The position numbers were made by a program, and so were the translations under genes. Shown here piece by piece: positions 1 to 5,606 of a DNA stretch of 5,606 nt. Under the pieces are notes generated by a model. It saw only the letters and a program-made list of their open reading frames with translations. It was not told where the DNA came from and searched no databases. Each line of letters starts with the position of its first letter. The first letter of the stretch is position 1. The DNA comes from an uncultured Micrococcales bacterium (lineage in GTDB: Bacteria; Actinomycetota; Actinomycetes; Actinomycetales; Microbacteriaceae): the NCBI GenBank assembly GCA_903831585.1, contig CAIKYE010000214.1, positions 1-5,606 of the forward strand, given 5' to 3'.

Positions 1-999
1 CACATCAAGCTTGGTCATCACGAAGTCGGTGACGCCATTGATGCGCGCCGAGTAGCGAGCAATAGGTGCGTCATACCAGCCGCAGCGGCGCGGGCGACCG
101 GTAGTGGTACCGAACTCGTGGCCGGTCTTGCGCAAGAACTCGCCGTTCTCATCGAACAACTCTGTCGGAAACGGACCCGCACCAACGCGAGTTGTGTATG
201 CCTTCACGATTGCAATCACTGTGGTGAACAGGCCGGGGCCGATTCCTGAACCGGTCGAAGCGCCACCGGCGGTTGAGCTCGAAGATGTCACGAAAGGGTA
301 GGTTCCGTGATCGACGTCAAGCATCGTTGCCTGACCGCCCTCAAACAAAACATTCTTGCTGGCCTCGATTGCCTGGTGCAATTCGAGAGCGGTGTCTGCA
401 ACCATCGGCGCGAGACGTTCGGTGTAAGACAGAAGTTCCTTGACGGTGTCATCAACCTTGATAGCCGCGCGGTTGTACACCTTGGTTAGCAAGTTGTTCT
501 TGGCAACAAGTGCACCTTCAACTTTTTGGCGAAGAATGCTCTCGTCGAAGAGATCCTGAATGCGAATTCCGACGCGGTTGATCTTGTCAGCGTAAGTTGG
601 GCCGATGCCGCGACCGGTTGTTCCGATAGCGCGCTTGCCTAGGAAGCGCTCGGATACTTTATCGACGGTCACGTTATATGGAGTGATGACGTGCGCGTTT
701 GCTGAGATGCGCAACCTGGATGTGTCGATGCCACGAGCGTTAAGCGCATCTAGTTCTTCGAACAAAACCGCAAGATCGATAACAACGCCGTTTGAGATAA
801 CAGGCACTACTCCAGGAGTAAGAATTCCCGATGGCAATAGGTGAAGAGCGTATTTTTCGGTTCCGATAACAACCGTGTGGCCCGCGTTGTTTCCGCCGTT
901 GAACTTGACTACGTAGTCGATGTGTTCGGCTAGTAGGTCGGTGGCTTTACCCTTGCCTTCATCGCCCCACTGGGCACCGACAATCACAACAGCAGGCAT
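1..999 (-). CDS. purA: Adenylosuccinate synthetase, C-terminus cut by the window edge
   Basis: This cytoplasmic enzyme joins IMP and aspartate using GTP to make adenylosuccinate, the first committed step from IMP to AMP. The sequence shows 333 codons from an ATG at 999. The N-terminal GTP-binding loop GDEGKGK is at residues 12-18, with the catalytic Asp13 and the GH pair ending in His41, both at the same positions as in E. coli PurA. The IMP-binding GTTGRGIGP is at 126-134, [10 protein letters not shown] at 219-228, and the arginine-rich TTTGRPRR loop at 298-305. The sequence ends inside TKLDV, so about 95 residues of a usual 425-430 are missing. The start is supported by GATGAGG at 1007-1013 on the minus strand, 7 bases upstream. 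The usual TSSN is TSSS here (Ser241). Identification is close to certain. Confidence 0.97.
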   Translation of the reverse strand, partial: MPAVVIVGAQWGDEGKGKATDLLAEHIDYVVKFNGGNNAGHTVVIGTEKYALHLLPSGILTPGVVPVISNGVVIDLAVLFEELDALNARGIDTSRLRISANAHVITPYNVTVDKVSERFLGKRAIGTTGRGIGPTYADKINRVGIRIQDLFDESILRQKVEGALVAKNNLLTKVYNRAAIKVDDTVKELLSYTERLAPMVADTALELHQAIEASKNVLFEGGQATMLDVDHGTYPFVTSSSSTAGGASTGSGIGPGLFTTVIAIVKAYTTRVGAGPFPTELFDENGEFLRKTGHEFGTTTGRPRRCGWYDAPIARYSARINGVTDFVMTKLDV

Positions 1000-1083
1000 G
1001 AAACAGCCTCATCTCAGAAACAGGATTGGAATCGCGAGCGCGTTCCCTATAAAGTTTAGCGACGCTCGCCTTCTGGCAAAAGG
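1000..1083 (-). promoter_or_regulatory. purA leader: Shine-Dalgarno site and possible promoter
   Basis: This gap separates the methyltransferase stop from the purA start. Reading the minus strand, GATGAGG (1007-1013) is a good Shine-Dalgarno site with a 7-base spacer to the ATG. Further up, TTGCCA (1074-1079) and TAAACT (1053-1058, fitting TANNNT) could be -35 and -10 boxes, but their 15-base spacing is short. TATAGG (1046-1051) is an alternative -10 without a matching -35. An imperfect hairpin, GGAACGC with GCG-A-TTCC (1028-1046), would lie in the leader. purA may therefore have its own promoter and also receive readthrough from nhaA and the methyltransferase. The ribosome binding site is secure; the promoter is a guess. 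Confidence 0.45.
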
Positions 1084-1728
1084 CTAATTCTTGAAGACGT
1101 GGCGCATGACCCACGAGTGCATGGTGATTGCGGCCGCCGCGCTGGCGTTAATCGACCTAGTCGAGCCAAACTGGGTGATTTCTAGCACAACCTCCGAGGC
1201 CGCAATCGCAGCTTTGCTAAGACCCGGGCCTTCTTGCCCAAAGAGCAGAACGCAGTTTTTGGGCAGTTCGTAGGTTTCGATTTGCTTGCATCCTGGCACG
1301 TTGTCAATGGCAATGATCGGCAAACCCTCGGCCTTGGCCCAAACTACGAAATCTTCGACAGTGGGGTGGTGGCGCACGTGCTGGTAACGGTCGGTGACCA
1401 TCGCCCCGCGACGGTTCCAACGCTTGTGGCCGACGATGTGCACCTCTGCCGCCAAGAAGGCGTTAGCTGTGCGAACAATCGAACCGATGTTTAGGTCGTG
1501 CTGCCAATTCTCAATGGCAACGTGAAAGCTGTGACGTCGAATGTCTAGGTCGGCGACAATCGCTTCCATCGCCCAGTAACGATATTTGTCGAGAACGTTT
1601 CGGGTGTCACCCTCGCGCAAGAGTTCCGGATCATAAAAGTCTTCGGTAGGCAGGTCACCCAGCCATGGGCCAACGCCCCAGGTGGTTTGTTCGTGCGATG
1701 GCTCTGGCGGTTGAGGCTCAGTGCTCAT
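1084..1728 (-). CDS. SpoU/TrmH-family RNA 2'-O-methyltransferase
   Basis: This is a probable SAM-dependent ribose 2'-O-methyltransferase acting on rRNA or tRNA; the target base cannot be read from the sequence. The three SPOUT signature motifs are present in order in a 214-residue protein. Motif 1 is NIGSIVRTA at 80-88, with the catalytic-type Arg86. Motif 2 is LLFGQEGPGLS at 161-171, with Glu166. Motif 3 spans about 184-201 and contains SINAS (Asn194), part of the knotted SAM site. About 65 residues precede the catalytic domain and begin with a Pro/Glu-rich tail, so a small N-terminal RNA-binding or linker region is likely. The ATG at 1728 lies 11 bases inside nhaA and has no convincing Shine-Dalgarno site, which suggests translation coupled to nhaA. 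A SpoU-type gene next to purA is, from memory, familiar in Actinobacteria. Confidence 0.9.
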   Translation of the reverse strand: MSTEPQPPEPSHEQTTWGVGPWLGDLPTEDFYDPELLREGDTRNVLDKYRYWAMEAIVADLDIRRHSFHVAIENWQHDLNIGSIVRTANAFLAAEVHIVGHKRWNRRGAMVTDRYQHVRHHPTVEDFVVWAKAEGLPIIAIDNVPGCKQIETYELPKNCVLLFGQEGPGLSKAAIAASEVVLEITQFGSTRSINASAAAAITMHSWVMRHVFKN

Positions 1729-2677
1729 GAAGGTGTTTCGTTCGCAGGCTTAGTGCCGCGGTTGCCAAGACTGCCATGACCGCGCTGGTTATCAAAACGG
1801 ATACGTTTGCCAAAGATTGCTCACCCTCAGAATTGCCGAACGAAAGCTCAGACATAAGCATTGCTACCGTGAAGCACATGCCAAAGAGAAGGCTTACGCG
1901 ACGCAGTCTCGGCCAAGTGACCTGCTGCGGCAAGGTTCCGAGTTTTGACTTGGTGACCAGCCAGGTGGCACCGAGAACGCCGAGTGGTTTACCAATAACC
2001 ATTGCGATTACGATTCCGATGATGATCAGCGGGCTAGCCCCTTCGGCTGAGTTAAGTTTGCTTAGGTCGACACCGGCCGAGAGCAATGCGAAGAGTGGCA
2101 GAAACGCAAATGCCACCGCCGGTTCGAGATATTTCTGAAGCTTTTGTCCGCGCGGCAGAAAGAGCCCAATCAGAACGCCGCCGAGAGAGGCGAGAGATAG
2201 AGCGTGAAAACTGCTTGCAAAGAAAATGGCAATCATCAAGATGGTGAGCGAATCATCGACCACGGCAACCGTCATTACGAAGGTTCGCACCGGTTTCGGC
2301 AACCAGCGGCCAGCAATTGCGAGAACACCGAGGGCAAAGGCGATGTCTGTCGACATCGGCACACCCCAACCGCGCGACGAAGCCTCGCCCGCGTTGATCA
2401 ACGAGTAGATGATCACCGGAACTGCCATGCCACCGATGGCAGCAAAAATCGGAACTACCGCTTGCCTTGGTTTGCTTAGGATTCCGTGAGTGATTTCGTG
2501 ACGAAGTTCGATTCCAATGCTCAAAAAGAAAATGAATATCGCGACACCCTTGAGGGCTTCGATGTGCGAGACAACCGCATAGCTCTCGCGAATCGGTGAA
2601 TTAGCCCAAAACATCGCCACAAGTGCAGCCGAGAAAAGCAGAATTCCACCAATCATTTGTCTGCGCGCGATGTTCAT
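1718..2677 (-). CDS. nhaA: Na+/H+ antiporter NhaA, compact form
   Basis: This inner-membrane antiporter should expel Na+ (or Li+) in exchange for protons. Family-defining residues are present: STDIAFALG with Asp111 (E. coli Asp133), the ion-binding pair Asp141-Asp142 (163-164) in AVVDDS, and Lys230 (300) in IGKPLG. Glu57 and Glu61 match the pH-sensing Glu78 and Glu82, while Arg81 is His60 here. The protein has 319 residues against about 388 in E. coli. Compared from memory, about 17 residues are missing between helices I and II (the dimer beta-hairpin) and about 48 between the DD pair and the Lys, which removes roughly helices VI and VII. About ten helices remain. The reading frame is open throughout, so this looks like a real short form and not a frameshift. 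The ATG at 2677 is preceded by a leaderless-type TAGGCT box. It is the first gene of a probable nhaA-methyltransferase(-purA) unit. Confidence 0.93.
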   Translation of the reverse strand: MNIARRQMIGGILLFSAALVAMFWANSPIRESYAVVSHIEALKGVAIFIFFLSIGIELRHEITHGILSKPRQAVVPIFAAIGGMAVPVIIYSLINAGEASSRGWGVPMSTDIAFALGVLAIAGRWLPKPVRTFVMTVAVVDDSLTILMIAIFFASSFHALSLASLGGVLIGLFLPRGQKLQKYLEPAVAFAFLPLFALLSAGVDLSKLNSAEGASPLIIIGIVIAMVIGKPLGVLGATWLVTKSKLGTLPQQVTWPRLRRVSLLFGMCFTVAMLMSELSFGNSEGEQSLANVSVLITSAVMAVLATAALSLRTKHLHEH

Positions 2678-2683
2678 ACGTCA

Positions 2684-2689
2684 AGCCTA
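2684..2689 (-). promoter_or_regulatory. Putative -10 box for leaderless nhaA transcript
   Basis: On the minus strand the hexamer TAGGCT is followed by 6 bases (TGACGT) and then the nhaA ATG. That places it at -12 to -7 relative to the A of the start codon, where a TANNNT -10 box would start transcription on the ATG itself. No Shine-Dalgarno site is visible in the 37-base gap. No good -35 hexamer is seen at the expected distance, which is common for actinobacterial leaderless promoters. Confidence 0.6.
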
Positions 2690-2702
2690 ATCGCAGCCAA
2701 GA

Positions 2703-2708
2703 TAGGCT
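2703..2708 (+). promoter_or_regulatory. Putative -10 box for leaderless HAD phosphatase transcript
   Basis: TAGGCT is followed by 6 bases (GAACTC) and the ATG at 2715, the same hexamer and spacing as on the opposite strand for nhaA. The two boxes form a 6-base inverted repeat (AGCCTA, 13 bases, TAGGCT). They could therefore also serve as a shared operator, but the exact fit to both start codons makes paired -10 boxes the simpler reading. No strong -35 or Shine-Dalgarno site is present. Confidence 0.6.
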
Positions 2709-2714
2709 GAACTC

Positions 2715-3491
2715 ATGGTTGATAGAAGCAAAATCACTACTTGGCTCACTGACATGGATGGCGTTCTCGTGCACGAGGGCAAGGCCCTCGACGGTGCGGC
2801 TGAACTTATCAAGCAGTGGCAGGATGCTGGTACACCTTTCTTGGTGCTGACCAACAATTCGATTTACACTCCGCGTGATCTTTCGGCCAGGCTTCGCGCC
2901 GGCGGCCTAGACGTGCCAGAAGATCGCATCTGGACATCTGCCCTAGCGACAGCAGACTTCTTAAAATCGCAGAACCCGCATGGCACTGCCTATGTGATTG
3001 GTGAGTCTGGTCTCACCCAAGCTCTTCACGAAGTTGGCTACGTTCAGACCGACACCAACCCCGATTACGTGGTGCTCGGCGAGACCCGCAATTTCAGTTT
3101 CGAGAACCTAACCAAGGCGATTCGCTTGATCAACGCGGGCGCTCGCTTCATAGCTACCAACCCCGATGCAACCGGCCCGTCTGCAGAAGGTGTGCTTCCG
3201 GCAACCGGAGCAGTCGCGGCACTCATTACCAAGGCAACCGGCAAAGACCCATACATTGTTGGCAAGCCGAACCCGATGATGTTTCGCTCTGCGATGCGCA
3301 AGATTGGCGCGCACTCACAGTCAACCGGCATGATCGGTGACCGCATGGATACCGACGTGGTGGCTGGCATCGAAGCCGGACTGCACACGATTCTCGTGCT
3401 AACCGGAATCTCTGATGAAGCTGAGATTCAGAAATACCCGTTCAGGCCGACCGAAATTCTGATGTCGGTTGCCGATCTCGTCAAGCACTAG
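2715..3491 (+). CDS. NagD-like HAD-superfamily (subclass IIA) phosphatase
   Basis: This is a cytoplasmic Mg2+-dependent phosphohydrolase, probably acting on small sugar phosphates or nucleoside monophosphates, as NagD relatives do. The substrate cannot be fixed from sequence. All four HAD motifs are visible in the 258 residues: motif I DMDGVL with nucleophile Asp13 and acid/base Asp15; motif II LTNNS with Thr46; motif III in VGKPNP with Lys184; and motif IV GDRMDTD with Asp209 and Asp214. The C2-type cap lies between motifs II and III and carries the NagD-like ATNPDATGP (147-155). The length matches E. coli NagD (about 250). The start is fixed by the motif I position and by the TAGGCT box. 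The gene diverges from nhaA and is followed after 25 bases by an MFS gene; no functional link to the transporters is evident. Alternatives are a pyridoxal- or p-nitrophenyl-phosphatase-like enzyme of the same subclass. Confidence 0.92.
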   Translation: MVDRSKITTWLTDMDGVLVHEGKALDGAAELIKQWQDAGTPFLVLTNNSIYTPRDLSARLRAGGLDVPEDRIWTSALATADFLKSQNPHGTAYVIGESGLTQALHEVGYVQTDTNPDYVVLGETRNFSFENLTKAIRLINAGARFIATNPDATGPSAEGVLPATGAVAALITKATGKDPYIVGKPNPMMFRSAMRKIGAHSQSTGMIGDRMDTDVVAGIEAGLHTILVLTGISDEAEIQKYPFRPTEILMSVADLVKH

Positions 3492-3504
3492 CTGCCGGTG
3501 CGTT

Positions 3505-3510
3505 TAGGTT
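3505..3510 (+). promoter_or_regulatory. Putative -10 box for leaderless MFS transcript
   Basis: TAGGTT is followed by 6 bases (TAGTTA) and the GTG at 3517, the same geometry as the two TAGGCT boxes in the divergent region. There is no Shine-Dalgarno site in the 25 bases after the phosphatase stop. The MFS pair may therefore be transcribed from its own promoter even though it sits tightly behind the phosphatase gene. Confidence 0.5.
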
Positions 3511-3516
3511 TAGTTA

Positions 3517-4752
3517 GTGAGCAATTCGCAGGCCTGGCGGGCATTTAAGCATCGCAACTACCGCCTGCTCTATCCGGCCAGTGCAATGTCGAACATTGGC
3601 ACCTGGGCTCAGCGCGTGGCCCAAGACTGGCTGGTTCTTGAGCTCACCGGCAGCGCACAAATTCTGGGAATCGTCACCGGCCTGCAATTCGCCCCGACGC
3701 TGTTCCTGAGCCTCTGGGCTGGTTCGCTTGCAGACAAGTTCGACAAACGCAAACTGCTTTACATAACCAACCTGGGTGCCGGTTTAGTTTCGGCTTGGCT
3801 CGGCCTGCTAATAGTGTCAGGCGCGGTCGAAATCTGGCACGTTTACGTTGCTGCACTTTCGCTCGGAGTCTTTAGCGCTCTAGACGCTCCTGTGCGCACC
3901 AGCTTCACAAGTGAACTTGTTGGAAGAACCGATCTGCCAAATGCCGTTAGCTTGAACTCTGCGAACTTCAATGTTGGTCGCTTGGTTGGCCCAGCGATGA
4001 GCGGTTTCTTGATTCTGCTTTTTGGCACCGGCCCTTCTTTTCTAATTAACTCGTTCTCGTATGTTGTGATGATTGTCACGCTGACCATGATTAACGCCGA
4101 TGAGTTGCACACGCAAAAAGGCGCAGAGCTTGGAACCAAGATTCGAGACGCCCTGGTTTACATTCGCTCACGACTCGATCTAACCCTCGTGATGCTTACG
4201 GTTTTCTTCAGTGCGACATTCGGTTTGAACTATCAAATCTTCAACGCACTGATGGCAACGCAAGAATTCAAAATGGGCCCGGCCGAGTTCGGCTCACTTG
4301 GAACCTTCTTGGCGATTGGCTCGCTATCGGGTGCTCTCATTGCTGCGCGCCTGGAGAGTTGGCGAGTGCCGAGACGAATCATGGCGGGTGCCGTCATTTT
4401 CGGAGTCACTTTAGTTTTGTTATCCAATGCGCCGAACTACCTGGTCTATTCGATAATGCTTCCGTTCGGCGGAGCAATCGCACTCATGTCTTTGGTGTCT
4501 GCAAACAGCTATGTGCAAACCAGCGTCGACCCCAATCTGCGCGGTCGAATCATGGGTGTTTACCTTTTAATCTTCATGGGCGGCACCCCAATTGGTTCGC
4601 CGATGATCGGCTTTCTGGCCGGTGAGATCGGCATTAGAGCAACCATCGCCGTCTGTGGAACGCTGACCGCGCTGGCGGCACTCATCCTGTTCGTCATATT
4701 CACGGTCAAGAGAAACGCAATCGGGGCAGCAAAGGCGGGGTCAAACCAATGA
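3517..4752 (+). CDS. MFS transporter, MFS_3/EntS-like exporter type
   Basis: This is a complete 411-residue inner-membrane permease of the major facilitator superfamily with about 12 predicted helices, probably a proton-driven exporter of small molecules. Family signs include the N-terminal FKHRNYRLL followed by SNIGTWAQRVAQDWLVLEL (25-43). The loop 2-3 motif A is GSLADKFDKR (69-78), then LDAPVRTSF (122-130) and GRLVGPAMSGF (154-164). In the second half come LRGRIMGVY (341-349) and GTPIGSP (356-362). These resemble the enterobactin-exporter-like MFS_3 group, whose members export siderophores or drugs; the cargo here is unknown. The GTG start is preferred because it places the conserved N-terminus at the usual distance and follows the TAGGTT box. 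It ends in an ATGA overlap with the next MFS gene. Confidence 0.9.
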   Translation: MSNSQAWRAFKHRNYRLLYPASAMSNIGTWAQRVAQDWLVLELTGSAQILGIVTGLQFAPTLFLSLWAGSLADKFDKRKLLYITNLGAGLVSAWLGLLIVSGAVEIWHVYVAALSLGVFSALDAPVRTSFTSELVGRTDLPNAVSLNSANFNVGRLVGPAMSGFLILLFGTGPSFLINSFSYVVMIVTLTMINADELHTQKGAELGTKIRDALVYIRSRLDLTLVMLTVFFSATFGLNYQIFNALMATQEFKMGPAEFGSLGTFLAIGSLSGALIAARLESWRVPRRIMAGAVIFGVTLVLLSNAPNYLVYSIMLPFGGAIALMSLVSANSYVQTSVDPNLRGRIMGVYLLIFMGGTPIGSPMIGFLAGEIGIRATIAVCGTLTALAALILFVIFTVKRNAIGAAKAGSNQ

Positions 4753-5606
4753 CCTCACAAGCAAAGGCCCTGCAGACCTGGCACCGCTCTGTCATTGTGA
4801 TGTTCACATTGCTCGGTCCGCCAAGCATGTCGCTCTTAGTGCGACTGCCCGAAATCAAAGAGTTGCTTGGCGTTTCAACCAGCGAGCTTGGGCTTTTACT
4901 TTTCTCTGGCGCGGTTGGCTCAATCTGTGCGCTATCGATTGCGGCTCGTGTGATAGCCAGGCTAGGAACTAGACCACCGATGTTGGGAGGGTTTTATCTG
5001 GTTGCCTTTGGGCTCATAGGCCAAGCTCTCGCAGCAACAACTGGTTCGGTCTTGCTTTTTGCCATTTCTATCTTCATCACCGGCTTTGGTTTCGGCATAA
5101 TCGATGTTCCGATAAACGTCGATGGCGCCAGCATTGAAGGAAAACGTGGCCGTTCGGTGCTACCACGAATGCACGCGGCCTTTTCTGTCGGCGCACTGAG
5201 TGGTGCTGCGCTTGGAACGCTCTGCATTGCACTATCTGTTGATCTGCTAACTCAGATGCTCGTTCTCTGTTCGACACAGCTGCTATTGCCAATATTCGTT
5301 CGCAGGTTTATTCCTCGGCACACCGGTCAAGACGAACATCACCGCAATGCAGAAGTTGAACGACCCGAGAAGATTAATCTCTTCAAAGATAAGCAGATTT
5401 TGTTTCTTGGCATTGGTATTCTCTGCATCACGCTCGCCGAAGGTGCTGCGGTTGACTGGTTGGCGTTGACCGTTGTCAAAGACTTCGGTGAGACAGCAAC
5501 CAATGCCGGCATCGCGTTTGCGGTTTTTAACCTCACGATGACCATCACCCGTTTCTTCGGGGGCAACATTTCAGATCGTTTCGGCAGAAGAAACACTTTG
5601 CAGGTG
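4749..5606 (+). CDS. MFS transporter, YbjJ-like, C-terminus cut by the window edge
   Basis: This is a second inner-membrane MFS permease of a different subgroup; 286 codons are visible, roughly 70% of a usual 390-410. Recognisable segments are IDVPINVDG (118-126), PRMHAAFSVGALSGA (139-153), a charged cytoplasmic linker at about 189-216 between the two six-helix halves, EGAAVDW (231-237), and a second-half motif A GGNISDRFGRR (271-281). This pattern resembles the YbjJ-like group of predicted permeases; the substrate is unknown. The ATG at 4749 overlaps the TGA of the upstream MFS gene in ATGA, so translation is probably coupled. A G-rich stretch at 4731-4740 (AAAGGCGGGG) could act as a weak ribosome binding site. 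About 110-120 residues, including the last helices, lie beyond the window. Confidence 0.88.
   Translation, partial: MTSQAKALQTWHRSVIVMFTLLGPPSMSLLVRLPEIKELLGVSTSELGLLLFSGAVGSICALSIAARVIARLGTRPPMLGGFYLVAFGLIGQALAATTGSVLLFAISIFITGFGFGIIDVPINVDGASIEGKRGRSVLPRMHAAFSVGALSGAALGTLCIALSVDLLTQMLVLCSTQLLLPIFVRRFIPRHTGQDEHHRNAEVERPEKINLFKDKQILFLGIGILCITLAEGAAVDWLALTVVKDFGETATNAGIAFAVFNLTMTITRFFGGNISDRFGRRNTLQV

Noticed and set aside
104..844. Plus-strand open frames in the first 850 bases
   Set aside because: They are antisense to purA, whose catalytic motifs are all in place on the minus strand.
1068..1084. GCCTT/AAGGC stem with a 7-base loop at the methyltransferase stop, as a possible terminator
   Set aside because: The stem is only 5 pairs, and on the minus strand it is followed by GAGCGTCGC with no T run. 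It does not look like a rho-independent terminator.
1776..2138. 120-codon plus-strand open frame opposite nhaA
   Set aside because: nhaA is well supported on the minus strand; this product is low-complexity Ser/Thr/Ala sequence without motifs or its own start signals.
2679..2684. TTGACG on the minus strand just upstream of nhaA, resembling a -35 box
   Set aside because: It lies immediately before the ATG, leaving no room for a -10 box upstream of the gene; the TAGGCT box overlaps and explains the start better.
3065..3388. 107-codon open frame antisense to the phosphatase
   Set aside because: It lies entirely within a gene with all four HAD motifs on the other strand, and its protein shows no recognisable motif. 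It is a shadow frame.
4994..5596. Minus-strand open frames opposite the second MFS gene
   Set aside because: The plus-strand frame is open from 4749 to the window end with clear MFS motifs; the antisense frames carry no recognisable domain.

Overview
The window looks like a piece of an actinobacterial chromosome, probably from a compact-genome Microbacteriaceae-type freshwater or marine lineage. This rests on three things: the actinobacterial form of the PurA motifs ([10 protein letters not shown]), a base composition close to one half GC by eye, and tightly packed genes with several apparently leaderless starts. The lineage is an inference from memory and was not tested by a search. All six genes are housekeeping or transport genes. 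I see no mobile element, CRISPR array, RNA gene, toxin-antitoxin pair or defence module.

Minus strand, 1-2677. Read in the direction of transcription, the order is nhaA (Na+/H+ antiporter), a SpoU/TrmH-type RNA 2'-O-methyltransferase that overlaps the end of nhaA by 11 bases, an 84-base gap with its own ribosome binding site, and purA (adenylosuccinate synthetase). purA runs off the left edge of the window after 333 codons.

Plus strand, 2715-5606. A NagD-like HAD phosphatase is followed 25 bases later by a complete MFS exporter of the MFS_3/EntS-like type. A second, different MFS permease (YbjJ-like) overlaps it by the four bases ATGA and runs off the right edge after 286 codons.

The two gene blocks diverge from a 37-base intergenic region. 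Both outward starts have the same hexamer, TAGGCT, exactly 6 bases before the ATG, and the MFS gene at 3517 has TAGGTT at the same spacing before its GTG. These are the positions expected of -10 boxes for leaderless mRNAs, so transcription probably begins on the first base of each start codon.

The other point worth a second look is the NhaA protein. At 319 residues it is much shorter than the E. coli type, yet it keeps the catalytic residues. The missing parts correspond to the dimer beta-hairpin and to about two membrane helices (VI-VII) of the interface domain. I did not find a clear previously undescribed multi-gene system here.
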